Source: Chlorobiota bacterium
Lineage (GTDB): Bacteria > Bacteroidota > Ignavibacteria > OLB7
Direction: 5' to 3'
Length of the DNA stretch: 54,346 nt
Assembly: GCA_016788565.1 (NCBI GenBank)
Contig: JAEUSP010000094.1
Span: forward strand, 1 to 54,346
Made by a program: the position numbers and the translations under genes. The notes beneath the pieces are model-generated. The model did not search any database, was not told the DNA's origin, and saw only the letters and a program-made list of their open reading frames with translations. Positions 7,578 to 16,800 of this stretch are shown in pieces (position 1 is the stretch's first letter; the number at the start of each line of letters is the position of its first letter).

Positions 7578-9059
7578 CTACGATGGCTCCCCTTGTTGCT
7601 TCGATAACGTGCTGGCGGCTTGGCGTGCAACATCCCCCAACTTGCGAAGCACCAGTTGCAGCGGCAGCCCACGCTCGCGGGCGATTCGCTTTGCTTCGTC
7701 GTACTCCGGTATCACCCGAAGCTCCCCCGCGCTGTTGATTTTCTTCATCCGCACCACTCCATATTCCGATGGAGTTAGGATTTCTTCGCGAATCAATTTG
7801 CGGCGGGTCAGGGTTTGGTAGCGCACCCCGATTGTGGTGGTCTCGCGGTACATCACTTTCGTCAGTTCATCTACCGCGCCGTGCGGGGCCAGCACCGAGA
7901 GCACCATCCCGGGCCGCCCTTTTTTCATGATGACCGGGGTCAAGTAGGCCTCCACCGCCCCCGATTCCAGCAGCCGCTCGAGCAAGAACGGATAGACTTG
8001 GGGATTCATGTCGTCAATGTTGGTTTCAATCAGCGTCACGGTGTCGCACTCCTCCTCACCGATCATCTCGCCAATCACCACCCGCAGCAGATTTGGCCGA
8101 TCCGAAAGCTCGCGCGTGCCGGCACCAAACCCCACCCGCTCCACCTGAAGTTGCTCAAGCTCAATCGTCCCGCTGGAGAGTGCTTTCAGGATGCCAGCGC
8201 CGGTTGGGGTTGTTAGCTCCATCGGGATGTTGGTCAGCGTGATGGGATAGCCTTTTAAAATTTCCAGCGTGGCCGGTGCCGGAAGCGGCATCACGCCATG
8301 CTGCGTTCGGATCATTCCCCCCGATCCCAACGGAACCACCGAGGAATAGACCCGATCCACCCGCAAATGCTCCAAACAGAGCGCGACCGCGACGATGTCG
8401 GCAATGGAGTCCAGCGCGCCAACTTCGTGGAAGTGAACCTCACTTACATCCATGTTGTGGATGCGCCCTTCGGCAATGGCAATCGTTCGGAAAATTTTCC
8501 GAACCCGCTCCTTCACCCCTTCCTCCAAACTGCTTCCATCAATCAACTCCATGATCTGGGCGTAACTGCCGTGATGATGATGACCGTGATCGTGATGACC
8601 GTGATCGTGATGACCGTGATCGTGATGATGGCTGTGGCCTTCTTCCTCATGCTCACTCACAACATCGGTTGCAGCGTGGCTGTGGTCGTGAGTGTGGCTG
8701 TGGCCGTGATCGTGAGTGTGGCCGTGGTCGTGAGTGTGGCTGTGAGAGTGGTTGTGAGAGTGGTCGTGAGAGTGGCTGTGGCCGTGAGAATGGCCGTGGC
8801 CGTGAGAATGGCCGTGGCCGTGATGCCCCCCGGTTTCAGCATCGAAGCTCCCTCCATCTGGCCGAAGGACATCGAACTTTATCGCGTGGATTTGGCTGCG
8901 GACAATCGGGCGGGTGCGGACCGTCAGCTGGCTTGGGGAAAGGCCAAGCCGTGCAAGCCCTTCTTCCACCACGCCAAGCGGCACGCCGGCATCCAGCAAT
9001 GCACCAACGGCCATATCGCCGCTGATTCCCGAGAAACAATCGAAATATGCAATCTTCAT
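7578..9059 (-). CDS. larC: LarC nickel insertion protein with extended His-rich loop
   Basis: LarC inserts nickel into pyridinium-3,5-bisthiocarboxylic acid mononucleotide to make the nickel-pincer cofactor of lactate racemase and related enzymes. The N-terminus YFDCFSGISGDMAVGALLDAG (about 5-25) and downstream blocks (HFHEVGALDSIADIV, ELTTPTGAGIL, ETNIDDMNPQVYPFLLERL) are diagnostic of this family. The 493 residues exceed the usual roughly 400 because residues 79-164 form a loop with about 40 histidines in GHSH/DHGH units, probably a nickel store. In Lactobacillus the protein is made by programmed frameshifting between larC1 and larC2; here it is a single frame. No larA, larB or larE is visible nearby. 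It sits between waaA (48 bases) and the DUF1361 gene (39 bases). Confidence 0.95.
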   Translation of the reverse strand: MKIAYFDCFSGISGDMAVGALLDAGVPLGVVEEGLARLGLSPSQLTVRTRPIVRSQIHAIKFDVLRPDGGSFDAETGGHHGHGHSHGHGHSHGHSHSHDHSHNHSHSHTHDHGHTHDHGHSHTHDHSHAATDVVSEHEEEGHSHHHDHGHHDHGHHDHGHHHHGSYAQIMELIDGSSLEEGVKERVRKIFRTIAIAEGRIHNMDVSEVHFHEVGALDSIADIVAVALCLEHLRVDRVYSSVVPLGSGGMIRTQHGVMPLPAPATLEILKGYPITLTNIPMELTTPTGAGILKALSSGTIELEQLQVERVGFGAGTRELSDRPNLLRVVIGEMIGEEECDTVTLIETNIDDMNPQVYPFLLERLLESGAVEAYLTPVIMKKGRPGMVLSVLAPHGAVDELTKVMYRETTTIGVRYQTLTRRKLIREEILTPSEYGVVRMKKINSAGELRVIPEYDEAKRIARERGLPLQLVLRKLGDVARQAASTLSKQQGEPS

Positions 9060-9107
9060 CCGTTAGCTCCGAAATTGGGGGGCAAAGATAGAGATTTCAG
9101 AGAAGGT

Positions 9108-10364
9108 TTACGCCAGCCACCCCTTCTTCAAAAGTGTTGAAATGATTCGTTCGGTGGCGTTGGCTCGTGACTTCACAAACTGCTGCGCCGCCTCACCCAA
9201 CCGCCGCCGCTCCGTTGGGTTTTCCAGCAGCCGAAGCAAAGCCTGGCGAAGCGACGCGGCATCCTTCACCACCAACAACGCTCCCGATTCCTGCATTGCC
9301 ACGGCATCGCGCGAGCGTTCAATCCCGGGGCCGCAGAGTACAGGAATCCCGTAGGCCGCAGGCTCCAGCACGCTGTGTACCCCCGCCCCAAACCCGCCGC
9401 CAACGTAAGCGATTTCCCCCTGCCGATAGAGCCCGGAAAGGATTCCAGTTCGGTCCACAATCACCGTGTGGAGCTTTGCTCGGTTGGTGGTTTCAAGCTC
9501 TGGCTCAAGCTCCGACAGCAGCACCGATTCGGGGAATTGCTTCCGCAACGGGAGCAGATGCTCCGGGGTCGGTTCGTGCGGAACCAGCACAACCCGAAGT
9601 CGGGAATCGCTGGATTGGGCAATCAGCCGCTCGTCGTCGGGCCAGGTGCTTCCGGCAATCAGGGTGAGTCCGTGCTCGGCCAGATGCGGGGCAATCGTTG
9701 GGGCGGCTGAGGGCTGCTGGGTGCGGGCAAGAACGCGGTCGTAGCGGGTGTCGCCAGCACGATGGAGTTCAAGGGTTGGAGCAAGTTTCTGGAACGCAGC
9801 CGCGTCGTCGGGGCCGACAACGCAGGCAAGGGTGAGTTGGCTGTACAGCCAACGGAAGAAATACCGCACCACCGGAAGCATCCGTGCCGAACTTCGATGC
9901 AGCACACCGCAAACCAGCACCACTGGGATCCCACGGCGTTTCGATTCGGCCAGAAGCACGGGCCAGAGGTCGTAGCGAACGATGATGATAAGCTGGGGGC
10001 GAACCCGCTCAAGGAACTCGCGGATTTCTTTGGGGCGGTCGGGGGGAAGGCCACAGGCGGCATCAATCCCGGCGTAGCTTCCCTGCTGCTGCATTCCGCT
10101 GGATGAGAAAAAGCTGGCGGTGATAACGCTTTGCTTGAAGTGAGTGCGTAATTCTTCAATAATCGGCTTTGCCTGCTCGAACTCACCCACGGAAGCCGCA
10201 TGAAAATGAACCCGCACCCCCACCGTTTGGGGAAGCCGTTGCAACCCGCTTCTCCACCCTCTTCTCCCCTGCCACGTCAGCCGCGCCTTCGGAGACCAGA
10301 TGGCCATTGCCCGAAGCAGAAAATCAAGCAGCGGGCGGATCAGATAACGGTAGAATGGAAGCAC
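9108..10364 (-). CDS. waaA: 3-deoxy-D-manno-octulosonic acid (KDO) transferase
   Basis: WaaA transfers KDO from CMP-KDO to the lipid A precursor at the inner face of the cytoplasmic membrane, so the cell makes LPS. The 418-residue product has an N-terminal membrane-anchoring helix, then the GT-B N-domain motif FHAASVGEFEQAKP (about 54-67) with the presumed catalytic Glu, then VRYDLWPVLLAE. The C-domain includes AGSTWPDDE, LVPHEPTPEH and the donor-binding region YVGGGFGAGVHSVLEPAAYG. Length and motifs are normal. It starts 36 bases after the metH stop and is followed 48 bases later by larC, all on the minus strand. Confidence 0.95.
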   Translation of the reverse strand: MLPFYRYLIRPLLDFLLRAMAIWSPKARLTWQGRRGWRSGLQRLPQTVGVRVHFHAASVGEFEQAKPIIEELRTHFKQSVITASFFSSSGMQQQGSYAGIDAACGLPPDRPKEIREFLERVRPQLIIIVRYDLWPVLLAESKRRGIPVVLVCGVLHRSSARMLPVVRYFFRWLYSQLTLACVVGPDDAAAFQKLAPTLELHRAGDTRYDRVLARTQQPSAAPTIAPHLAEHGLTLIAGSTWPDDERLIAQSSDSRLRVVLVPHEPTPEHLLPLRKQFPESVLLSELEPELETTNRAKLHTVIVDRTGILSGLYRQGEIAYVGGGFGAGVHSVLEPAAYGIPVLCGPGIERSRDAVAMQESGALLVVKDAASLRQALLRLLENPTERRRLGEAAQQFVKSRANATERIISTLLKKGWLA

Positions 10365-10400
10365 GGCAGAATGCAGGCTAATCTCTCGATTGTGAGGATA

Positions 10401-12239
10401 TCACCCTACTTGGGTGGCCACCTCTTCATACTTCCGGTTATCGAAGGTGAGGTCGGTGGCAAGCTCAACGCCACGCTCGTCCAGACGGTAGAGCGGCGTG
10501 ATTTTGCTGGCGTGAACAATCGCCATATCCAGCCCAGCCTCCACGGCATGATGGAGGAAAACGGAGTTCAGCACTTGGCGGGTAAGGGGGGATAATCCGA
10601 AGGAGCAGTTGCTGAGGCCAAGCACGGTTTTTGCCCCCGGCATCCGCCGCTTAATCTCGCGAATGGCATTGATGGTATCCAGCCCGCTTCGGCGCAACTC
10701 CTCCTGTCCGGTCCCAAGCGTGAAGGTCAGCGCGTCAAAAATTAGGTCTTCTTCGCGAAGCCCGTGCTGCTGGACGGCGTAATCGCGGATGCGCTGGGCA
10801 ATGGCCACTTTCCGGTCGAAATCTACTGCTTGCCCCTCTTCATCAATCACCAGGGCAATCACCGCCGCGCCAAATTTTCGGGCAAGCTCTAGCACGGCAT
10901 CGGCTTTTTCGGTGCCATCCTCAAAGTTGATGGAGTTGATGATTGCGCGGCCACCGTACAGTTTCAGCGCAGCTTCCAGCACGGGAGTTTCGGTGCTATC
11001 AATGCAGAGTGGAAGCGCGACTTGGGTTGCCATTCGCTTGACGGCTTCGGTCATGTCGCGCTGTTCGTTGCGGCCAACGTAGGCCACGCACACATCCAGA
11101 ACGTGCGCCCCTTCGCGGACTTGTTCTTTGGCCATTGCGACCATCGCGTCGTAGTCTTCGCGCGCCAGCAACTCGCGGAATTTTTTGGAACCGTTGGCGT
11201 TGCAACGCTCGCCAATCAACAGCGGGGCAGGGTCCACACGCATCGCCACTGCGGAGTAGAGCGAGGCGACCGAGGGGGTGTATTCCCATTGCCGATTTGC
11301 GCGTGGGGTGGTGTCGATCAGTTGGCGCAGTGCTTTGATATGTTCCGGGGTTGTGCCGCAGCAACCGCCAATCACCGCCACGCCGAACTCACCCACAAAC
11401 TTCTTCATCCAAGCGGTCATCTCCTGCGGCGTAAGGTGGTAGTGGGCCTTGCCGCCAACGTTTTCTGGAATGCCAGCGTTCGGCATCACAAAGATTGGCT
11501 TGGGGGAGTTTTGGCAAAGGTAGCGGAGGTTTTCCTCCATCTCCTTCGGGCCGGTGGCGCAGTTCATTCCGATGACGGTGATGATCTCGTAAGGCTCAAG
11601 GATTGCCAGCGCGGCAGCAATCTCGGTTCCCATCAGCATGGTTCCGGTGGACTCAATCGTCACCGAGGCGATGATCGGGACTTGGCGGCCACTTTCTTGG
11701 AAGTAGTTCATGGCCCCGTACAGCGCGCATTTGGTTTGCAGCGGGTCCTGGCAAGTTTCGATGCAGAGAAGGTCCGCGCCGCCATCAATCAGCCCAGCAA
11801 TCTGTTCTTGGAACGATGCCGCCATGGTGTCGAAATCAATCTGGCCAAGCGATGGGAGTTTGGTGGTGGGGCCAACCGAACCAGCAACAAAACGGGGGCG
11901 TTCGGGGGTGCTGTACTGGTCGGCACAGGTGCGGGCAATCTGGGCGGAAAGGCAGCTCAGTTCGTAGGCGCGGTCGGCAATGCCGTACTCGGCAAGGACG
12001 ATGGAGGCCGAACCGAAGGAGTTCGTCTCGATGATGTCGGCCCCAGCCTCCAAGAATCCATGATGAACCTTCCGGACTGCTTCGGGGTTGGAGATGCAGA
12101 GGTATTCGTTGCACCCTTCAAGGTTGTGCCCGCCAAAGTCTTCGGGGGTTAGATATTGGGTTTGCAGTGATGTCCCTGTTGCGCCGTCGAACAGCAGAAC
12201 ACGCTCGTTCAGAAGCTGGAGGAATTGCTCGGTTGTCAT
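10401..12239 (-). CDS. metH: Methionine synthase N-terminal half (homocysteine and folate domains only)
   Basis: The product (612 residues from ATG 12239; a GTG at 12284 would add 15) matches the first half of cobalamin-dependent methionine synthase. Residues about 10-305 form the homocysteine S-methyltransferase barrel, with FDGATGTSLQ and the zinc-binding cysteines in GMNCATGP and GGCCGTTPEH. Residues about 340-610 form the pterin-binding barrel, with GERCNANGSKKFRELL, DVCVAYVGRNE, INSINFEDG and ALTFTLGTGQ. The frame stops at the end of the folate domain (DLTFDNRKYEEVATQVG), and waaA begins 36 bases on. There is no cobalamin-binding or reactivation domain. It must work with separately encoded corrinoid modules, or be a remnant. 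No frameshifted continuation is visible. It is the first gene of the metH-waaA-larC-DUF1361-ugd run. Confidence 0.93.
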   Translation of the reverse strand: MTTEQFLQLLNERVLLFDGATGTSLQTQYLTPEDFGGHNLEGCNEYLCISNPEAVRKVHHGFLEAGADIIETNSFGSASIVLAEYGIADRAYELSCLSAQIARTCADQYSTPERPRFVAGSVGPTTKLPSLGQIDFDTMAASFQEQIAGLIDGGADLLCIETCQDPLQTKCALYGAMNYFQESGRQVPIIASVTIESTGTMLMGTEIAAALAILEPYEIITVIGMNCATGPKEMEENLRYLCQNSPKPIFVMPNAGIPENVGGKAHYHLTPQEMTAWMKKFVGEFGVAVIGGCCGTTPEHIKALRQLIDTTPRANRQWEYTPSVASLYSAVAMRVDPAPLLIGERCNANGSKKFRELLAREDYDAMVAMAKEQVREGAHVLDVCVAYVGRNEQRDMTEAVKRMATQVALPLCIDSTETPVLEAALKLYGGRAIINSINFEDGTEKADAVLELARKFGAAVIALVIDEEGQAVDFDRKVAIAQRIRDYAVQQHGLREEDLIFDALTFTLGTGQEELRRSGLDTINAIREIKRRMPGAKTVLGLSNCSFGLSPLTRQVLNSVFLHHAVEAGLDMAIVHASKITPLYRLDERGVELATDLTFDNRKYEEVATQVG

Positions 12240-12290
12240 GGTTTGCTTATCGGTTGCTGTTGCCAGAAAGTAGAATCTTCCCACAAACTA

Positions 12291-12327
12291 ACGCGCCGAA
12301 CGGGACACGTCAACCCGTTCGGCGCGT
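12291..12327 (-). terminator. Hairpin terminator after the sigma/anti-sigma pair
   Basis: A perfect 14-bp stem (12291-12304 with 12314-12327, loop of 9) lies 56 bases past the anti-sigma stop codon and before metH. The T-run on the minus strand is weak (TAGTTTGTGG), so it may be a leaky terminator. Confidence 0.6.
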
Positions 12328-12382
12328 AACGGTGTATCGCTACTGAAAAGGACACACCGGAGAACAATGCTCTTTGTCTTTG

Positions 12383-13108
12383 CTATTTGTCTTCCGCCGC
12401 TTTCTCTTTTGTCACTCTGGCTTCACCCTGTTGCGAGGTGGAGGTTGGCGGAAGCCCGTGGATATCATCGCCGCTGTTGAATTGTTCAGAGTTTCCACCG
12501 GAAGCTCTATCCAAGTTTCCACCCTGCTTTGTCGTGCTGTTGGGAACTCCGTGCCGTTTTGTGGGTTCGGCAGCCTGCTGCTGTTGCGCAGGTTGCTTGG
12601 TGGTTGGCGCGGTTGGCGGTTGAAGTTGCGGCGGCAGTACTTCAAGTTGGCGTTGAACTGGGGCCGCGTTCGGGGTTGCAGGTTGGTCGCTGCTGCTGAG
12701 TTGATCGGCGACGTACAGAGTTCCGCCAACAAGGGATAGCCCCAGGGCGGTTCCAAGTATCACCTTTGTCAGGATGGTTCCGGTGGCAACCGATCCGGCG
12801 GCGGCAGCACCCGCACCAGCTGCGCCAGAGCCAGATGCTGCGCCGGAAACCCCGGCACCAATACCGGCCCCGCCAATCACCTGGGTGGTGGCAAGCAATG
12901 CCATGATATTGGTGCGGTAGGCCGCCTGCTGCGGGACAGCGGTCTGCATATCCGAAGCAAGTGCGCGGCGCAAAGTGTGCTGCGCCCGAAGCGTCTGGCG
13001 TAGGTTATTATCAAGTGCCACGTTGATGAAAAAGTCGCTCTCCTCGGCGATGCTCATATCGCCGGCAAGGTACTTCTCAACAAGTATCTCGTGATCATTC
13101 TGTGTCAT
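12383..13108 (-). CDS. Probable membrane anti-sigma factor
   Basis: The 241-residue protein is encoded immediately after an ECF sigma factor with a 4-base ATGA overlap, the usual arrangement for an anti-sigma factor. Residues 1-60 are a short soluble domain (HEILVEKYLAGDMSIAEESDF) resembling the N-terminal helices of anti-sigma proteins, but without the HxxxCxxC zinc motif. A Gly/Ala-rich stretch (about 78-108) runs into a predicted membrane helix (ILTKVILGTALGLSLVGGTLYVA, about 110-132). The remainder is a Gln/Pro/Thr-rich low-complexity tail, likely periplasmic. I see no homologous enzymatic domain. The role as regulator of the neighbouring sigma factor is inferred from position and topology. 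Confidence 0.65.
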   Translation of the reverse strand: MTQNDHEILVEKYLAGDMSIAEESDFFINVALDNNLRQTLRAQHTLRRALASDMQTAVPQQAAYRTNIMALLATTQVIGGAGIGAGVSGAASGSGAAGAGAAAAGSVATGTILTKVILGTALGLSLVGGTLYVADQLSSSDQPATPNAAPVQRQLEVLPPQLQPPTAPTTKQPAQQQQAAEPTKRHGVPNSTTKQGGNLDRASGGNSEQFNSGDDIHGLPPTSTSQQGEARVTKEKAAEDK

Positions 13109-13722
13109 CGGTCGTTCTCTCCAAGTATATCACCAGAGGGAGGCCGTTCTTCCTCCCCCTTGCTGATGTCAATCACGGCTGAAATCATGCGGCCTAATTT
13201 GGTGCGTGCCCGCATTGCCCGCATTTTCACCGAGCCAAGCGTCTCCCCTCGCATCGTCGCAATTTCTTCGTAGGGATATCCCATGTAGTGGTGCAGCACC
13301 AGGACTTCCCGTTGGTCAATCGGCAGCTTGGGGACGTACATTGCCACAAGCTCCTCAAGGTGCGATTGCTCATGGTGTTCGGCGGCTGGATGCTCCGATT
13401 CCAGAAGGTCATCCAGCGAAGTATGGCGGCGCGTGCGTTGCACATATTTCAGGCAAAGGTTGCGCGCCATTGTCATGAAGTACTTTCCCGGCTCGTTAAT
13501 CTGGACCGGTTCGCGCCGCATCCGGATCACCCGCTCCCACAACTCCTGCACTAAATCTTCGCTTACCTGCTGGTCGCCAACGATTTTTATACAGTAGAGC
13601 CGCAGCCGGCGGTCGTAGCGTTCAAACAGTTGCACGAACGCTTGGTCATCCCCCCCCAGGAATTGTTGGAAGATTTCCACCTCCGAAGCATTGGCGTAGT
13701 GTGCGGTTGTGCGGGTCATCAA
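13105..13722 (-). CDS. ECF-type RNA polymerase sigma factor
   Basis: The 205-residue protein has the two-domain layout of extracytoplasmic-function sigma factors. Region 2 (about 20-95) contains AFVQLFERYDRRLRLYCIKI, SEDLVQELWERVI and YFMTMARNLCLKYVQRTRR. Region 4 (about 125-185) contains LPIDQREVLVLHHYMGYPYEEIA and a helix-turn-helix ending GSVKMRAMRARTKLGRM. There is no region 3 or region 1.1. It directs RNA polymerase to a small regulon, probably in response to an envelope signal through the overlapping membrane protein. A possible promoter and inverted repeat lie just upstream (13746-13778). It is divergent from the ASH-repeat protein gene at 13860. Confidence 0.93.
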   Translation of the reverse strand: MMTRTTAHYANASEVEIFQQFLGGDDQAFVQLFERYDRRLRLYCIKIVGDQQVSEDLVQELWERVIRMRREPVQINEPGKYFMTMARNLCLKYVQRTRRHTSLDDLLESEHPAAEHHEQSHLEELVAMYVPKLPIDQREVLVLHHYMGYPYEEIATMRGETLGSVKMRAMRARTKLGRMISAVIDISKGEEERPPSGDILGENDR

Positions 13723-13745
13723 TGCGGTTGATCCGATGGTTGCGC

Positions 13746-13778
13746 CAAAGGTAACGCCACAATGGTTTTTCTGTGGCG
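13746..13778 (-). promoter_or_regulatory. Possible Bacteroidota-type promoter and operator before the sigma gene
   Basis: On the minus strand TACCTTTG (13753-13746) matches the Bacteroidota -7 consensus TAnnTTTG and lies 24 bases before the sigma ATG. Directly upstream is an inverted repeat CGCCACA/TGTGGCG (13755-13761 with 13772-13778, loop of 10) that could be a regulator site. I cannot identify a convincing -33 element. Confidence 0.3.
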
Positions 13779-13859
13779 CGGTTCTTTGTCGTTACTTTAT
13801 GTGGTGCAGAGTAATCTTTACTGCAACGTGATCTGAACGGCTTTCTACCTTTCCCAGCT

Positions 13860-16800
13860 ATGAACACACCTTCCATCGGCGGGCATACTTTTGCGTTTCG
13901 GGGCTTGGCAGCGGCATTGCTTCTGCTTGCGGTGGGGATTTGGGGTTCGGCGAATTGCGCAGCGCAGTTAGCAATTTTGCCCGATCAGTTAGAGTTCACC
14001 GGATGCATCCAGGCGGGGAAGGACACCGCCACCAGAACCGTGCGCCTGGAGAATCGCTCACTGACCGACTCCCTCCGCATTGATGGCCTGTTCACCGAAA
14101 AGCAAATTGGGTTCCGCCCAGCCCAAAAATCCCGCACCATCGCCCCTCGCGCATTCACCGATGTTGAGGTCACGTTCACTCCCAAATTCCCCGGCAAGTA
14201 CACCGATAGGCTGATTATCCGGTGGTCGGTGAAAGGGGTGGAGAAGGTTGCTGTGCAGGTGAACCTTTCGGGGCAGGCACAGATTTCGTGGCTTGAGCTT
14301 TTCCCGAACCCCAACGCCCCCGGCCCCAAAAAACCGATCTTGGACACTGCTGCGGTGGGGGACACCACCTTCCGGCAACTTGTCTTCCGGAATCCTTCCA
14401 CCTGCTTCCCGTTCATCGTTAGCTCGGTTGAGCTTGACGACGGCAACGGCCAATTTTTTCTGGAACGCGCCGGCGCAATCCCGCGCACCATCCCTCCGAA
14501 TGGCTTCGACACTGTACTGGTCAAAATTGTGCCACGGCAAACGGGCCGAATCCAGACGAAGCTCTGGCTGAACCATCATCACGATGATTGGTTTGAGTTG
14601 GAGGTGTGGCTTGATGTTGTTGTGCTCCGCTCCAAGTATCTGATCCGCCCCCGCAGTATTCAGTTTGGTGAGGTCCCGGTTGGGGCGGTTAGCCAGGAGC
14701 AGCGGGTTGCCATTTCCGTGCTTGGGGCCGACGACAAACGGTTCACCAGCATCCAACTGGCCGGGGCCGATGCTAAGGACTTCCAGATTCTCCCCCTTCC
14801 ACTCCCCTACCAATTGAAGCGTGGGATGCAAGATTCGTTGGTGATTGGCCTTGAGTGTGCGCCATCCGCGGTTGGCCCCCGCTTGGCGGAGCTTCAGTTG
14901 CGGGCCCAGGATGGCGACCTTCTCCGAATCCCAATTTCCGCCACCGGCAAGGATGAGGGATTTGCGGTGCGGCCACGGTTGGTTGATGTTGGCAACATCG
15001 CCATTGGCGACACCATCACCCTTGCCGACACCATCCTTCTCAGCAAACTGATGCCCCCGCCAGCAACCATCCCGCAAGTGCAGGTTGGTGGCCCCGATTC
15101 GGCAATGTTTGCGGTGCTGGGCAACCTTCCGGCCAGCTTCGATCAAACAAACCGAACTCACCGTTTCGGCGTGCAGTTTATCCCAAAACGGGTTGGGAAC
15201 TGCGTTGCGCAAGCCAACTTCCTGCTTCCGAACAACAACCGTATCAGGGTGGAGCTTCGCGGGGAAGGAATCACCACCGACCGAAGGCTTGATTGGATTG
15301 CGCCAACAACCAATTTCGGCAACGTGCGGGTGGATTCCACACGAACGTTGCGGGTGGGGTTGGTCAATCGGGGAAACACCACCGAGCGCGTCGCCACCGT
15401 GGCAATGGAAGGAGCCGCTTCGGGGGATTTCGCAATCCTTCCGCTGAACCTTCCAGCAACCGTGCGCCCCCTTGCCGACACCCTCTGGGCTGATATTCGA
15501 TTTACTCCAACGGCTTCCGGTTCACGCACGGCAAGCATTCGGGCAACCGCTGCATCGGGCGCAACTTCGGCGCTGTTGATGCAGGGCACCGGGGAAATTC
15601 GGGGCATTCAAGCCACCCCTGCAGAGCTTGATTTTGGCGATGTCGTGAATGGAAGCTCTATCACCGCCACCGACACCATCGTGGTGGACAACACCGGAAC
15701 CGCAACGATTGCCCTCACCGGGGCAAGCATGGAAGGGGATGCCGACAACGTGTTCGCAGTGAAAGGTGCAACCGATGTGAAACTGGCAGCGGGGAATCAA
15801 ACCAGCTTCAGCATAACCTTTGCCCCAACCAGCGTGAAGAATTTTTCTGCCGAGGTGGTGATCGCTTTTTCCGATGGCACTCCAATTCGGATTCCGGTGC
15901 GGGGCCGCGCACTTCCACGCCCGCCACAGCTTCGGTTGATTAATGCCCCGGCCGAGTTCGGGCCGGTGCAGATTAACACCATCAGCCCCCCAATTCGGAT
16001 CGGGATCACCAACGTGGGCGAAGCCACCGCAACGGTTAGTTCGGTTGGGTTTGCCAGCAATCCCGACAACGTTTTTGCGGCGCAGTTCCCGCAAGCAACC
16101 CAGCAATTAGGTGGGTTTGGGGCCGATACGTTGTGGATTTCAGCAACGTTCGCGCCGGTGGCGGCCACCCCGTATCAAGCAGAAATTTCACTGATTGGAT
16201 TTGGCGGAACAACCGCAATCCAACTGCGTGGCGAAGGGACCACCAACGGCGTTGCTGCCGACCCGATACGGCTTGATCTTGGCGCGGTGATGAACAAAAC
16301 TCACTTGCTGGCCACCGATGCCTTGCTTGTCCGCAACCGCACCAACGACCCAACTGAGGTCACCGGTTTCCGCTGGCAATCTGGCGACAGTGCGGATTTC
16401 ACCGTGGCGGGGCAATTCCCCGTCACGCTTGCGCCCGCCGCAACGGCGCGCTACTCGGTGGAGTTTTTCCCGAAAGAGATCAGAAGCTACCAGGCCGAAG
16501 GGATGTTCCTGCTGAACGATGGCGGCGCAATCCCCGTGACCATCACCGGAAGCGGCAGCCCACCTCCGTTCGTCTATCTGGACACCGCCTACCAGAAGGT
16601 GAACCAGAAATTTGACCTGCGATTGTACACCTCCGCATTCCCCGGAACAGCGGCGGCTGGCGGCGGATACCGGGCGCGCATCCGGTTCAACCCGGCATCG
16701 CTTCTGCTGCGTGATGTTGCCGGGCGCGGGGTTGCGTGGCAGCGAATTTCGGCTGGGGTGATTGAGCTGAGTTCCACCGATCCTTCCGCGCTTGCCAGCG

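Noticed and set aside
8298-9140. Plus-strand frame of 280 codons with Val/Ala-rich repeats
   Set aside because: It is the reverse complement of the His-rich loop of larC; repeats keep several frames open.
11022-12152. Plus-strand frame of 376 codons
   Set aside because: Antisense shadow of the metH gene.
12240-12382. Possible cobalamin or SAM riboswitch before metH
   Set aside because: Only a simple 14-bp hairpin is present; I see no B12-box or SAM-riboswitch core.
14058-15212. Minus-strand frame of 384 codons
   Set aside because: Antisense to the ASH-repeat protein, whose repeats and sorting domain are clear.
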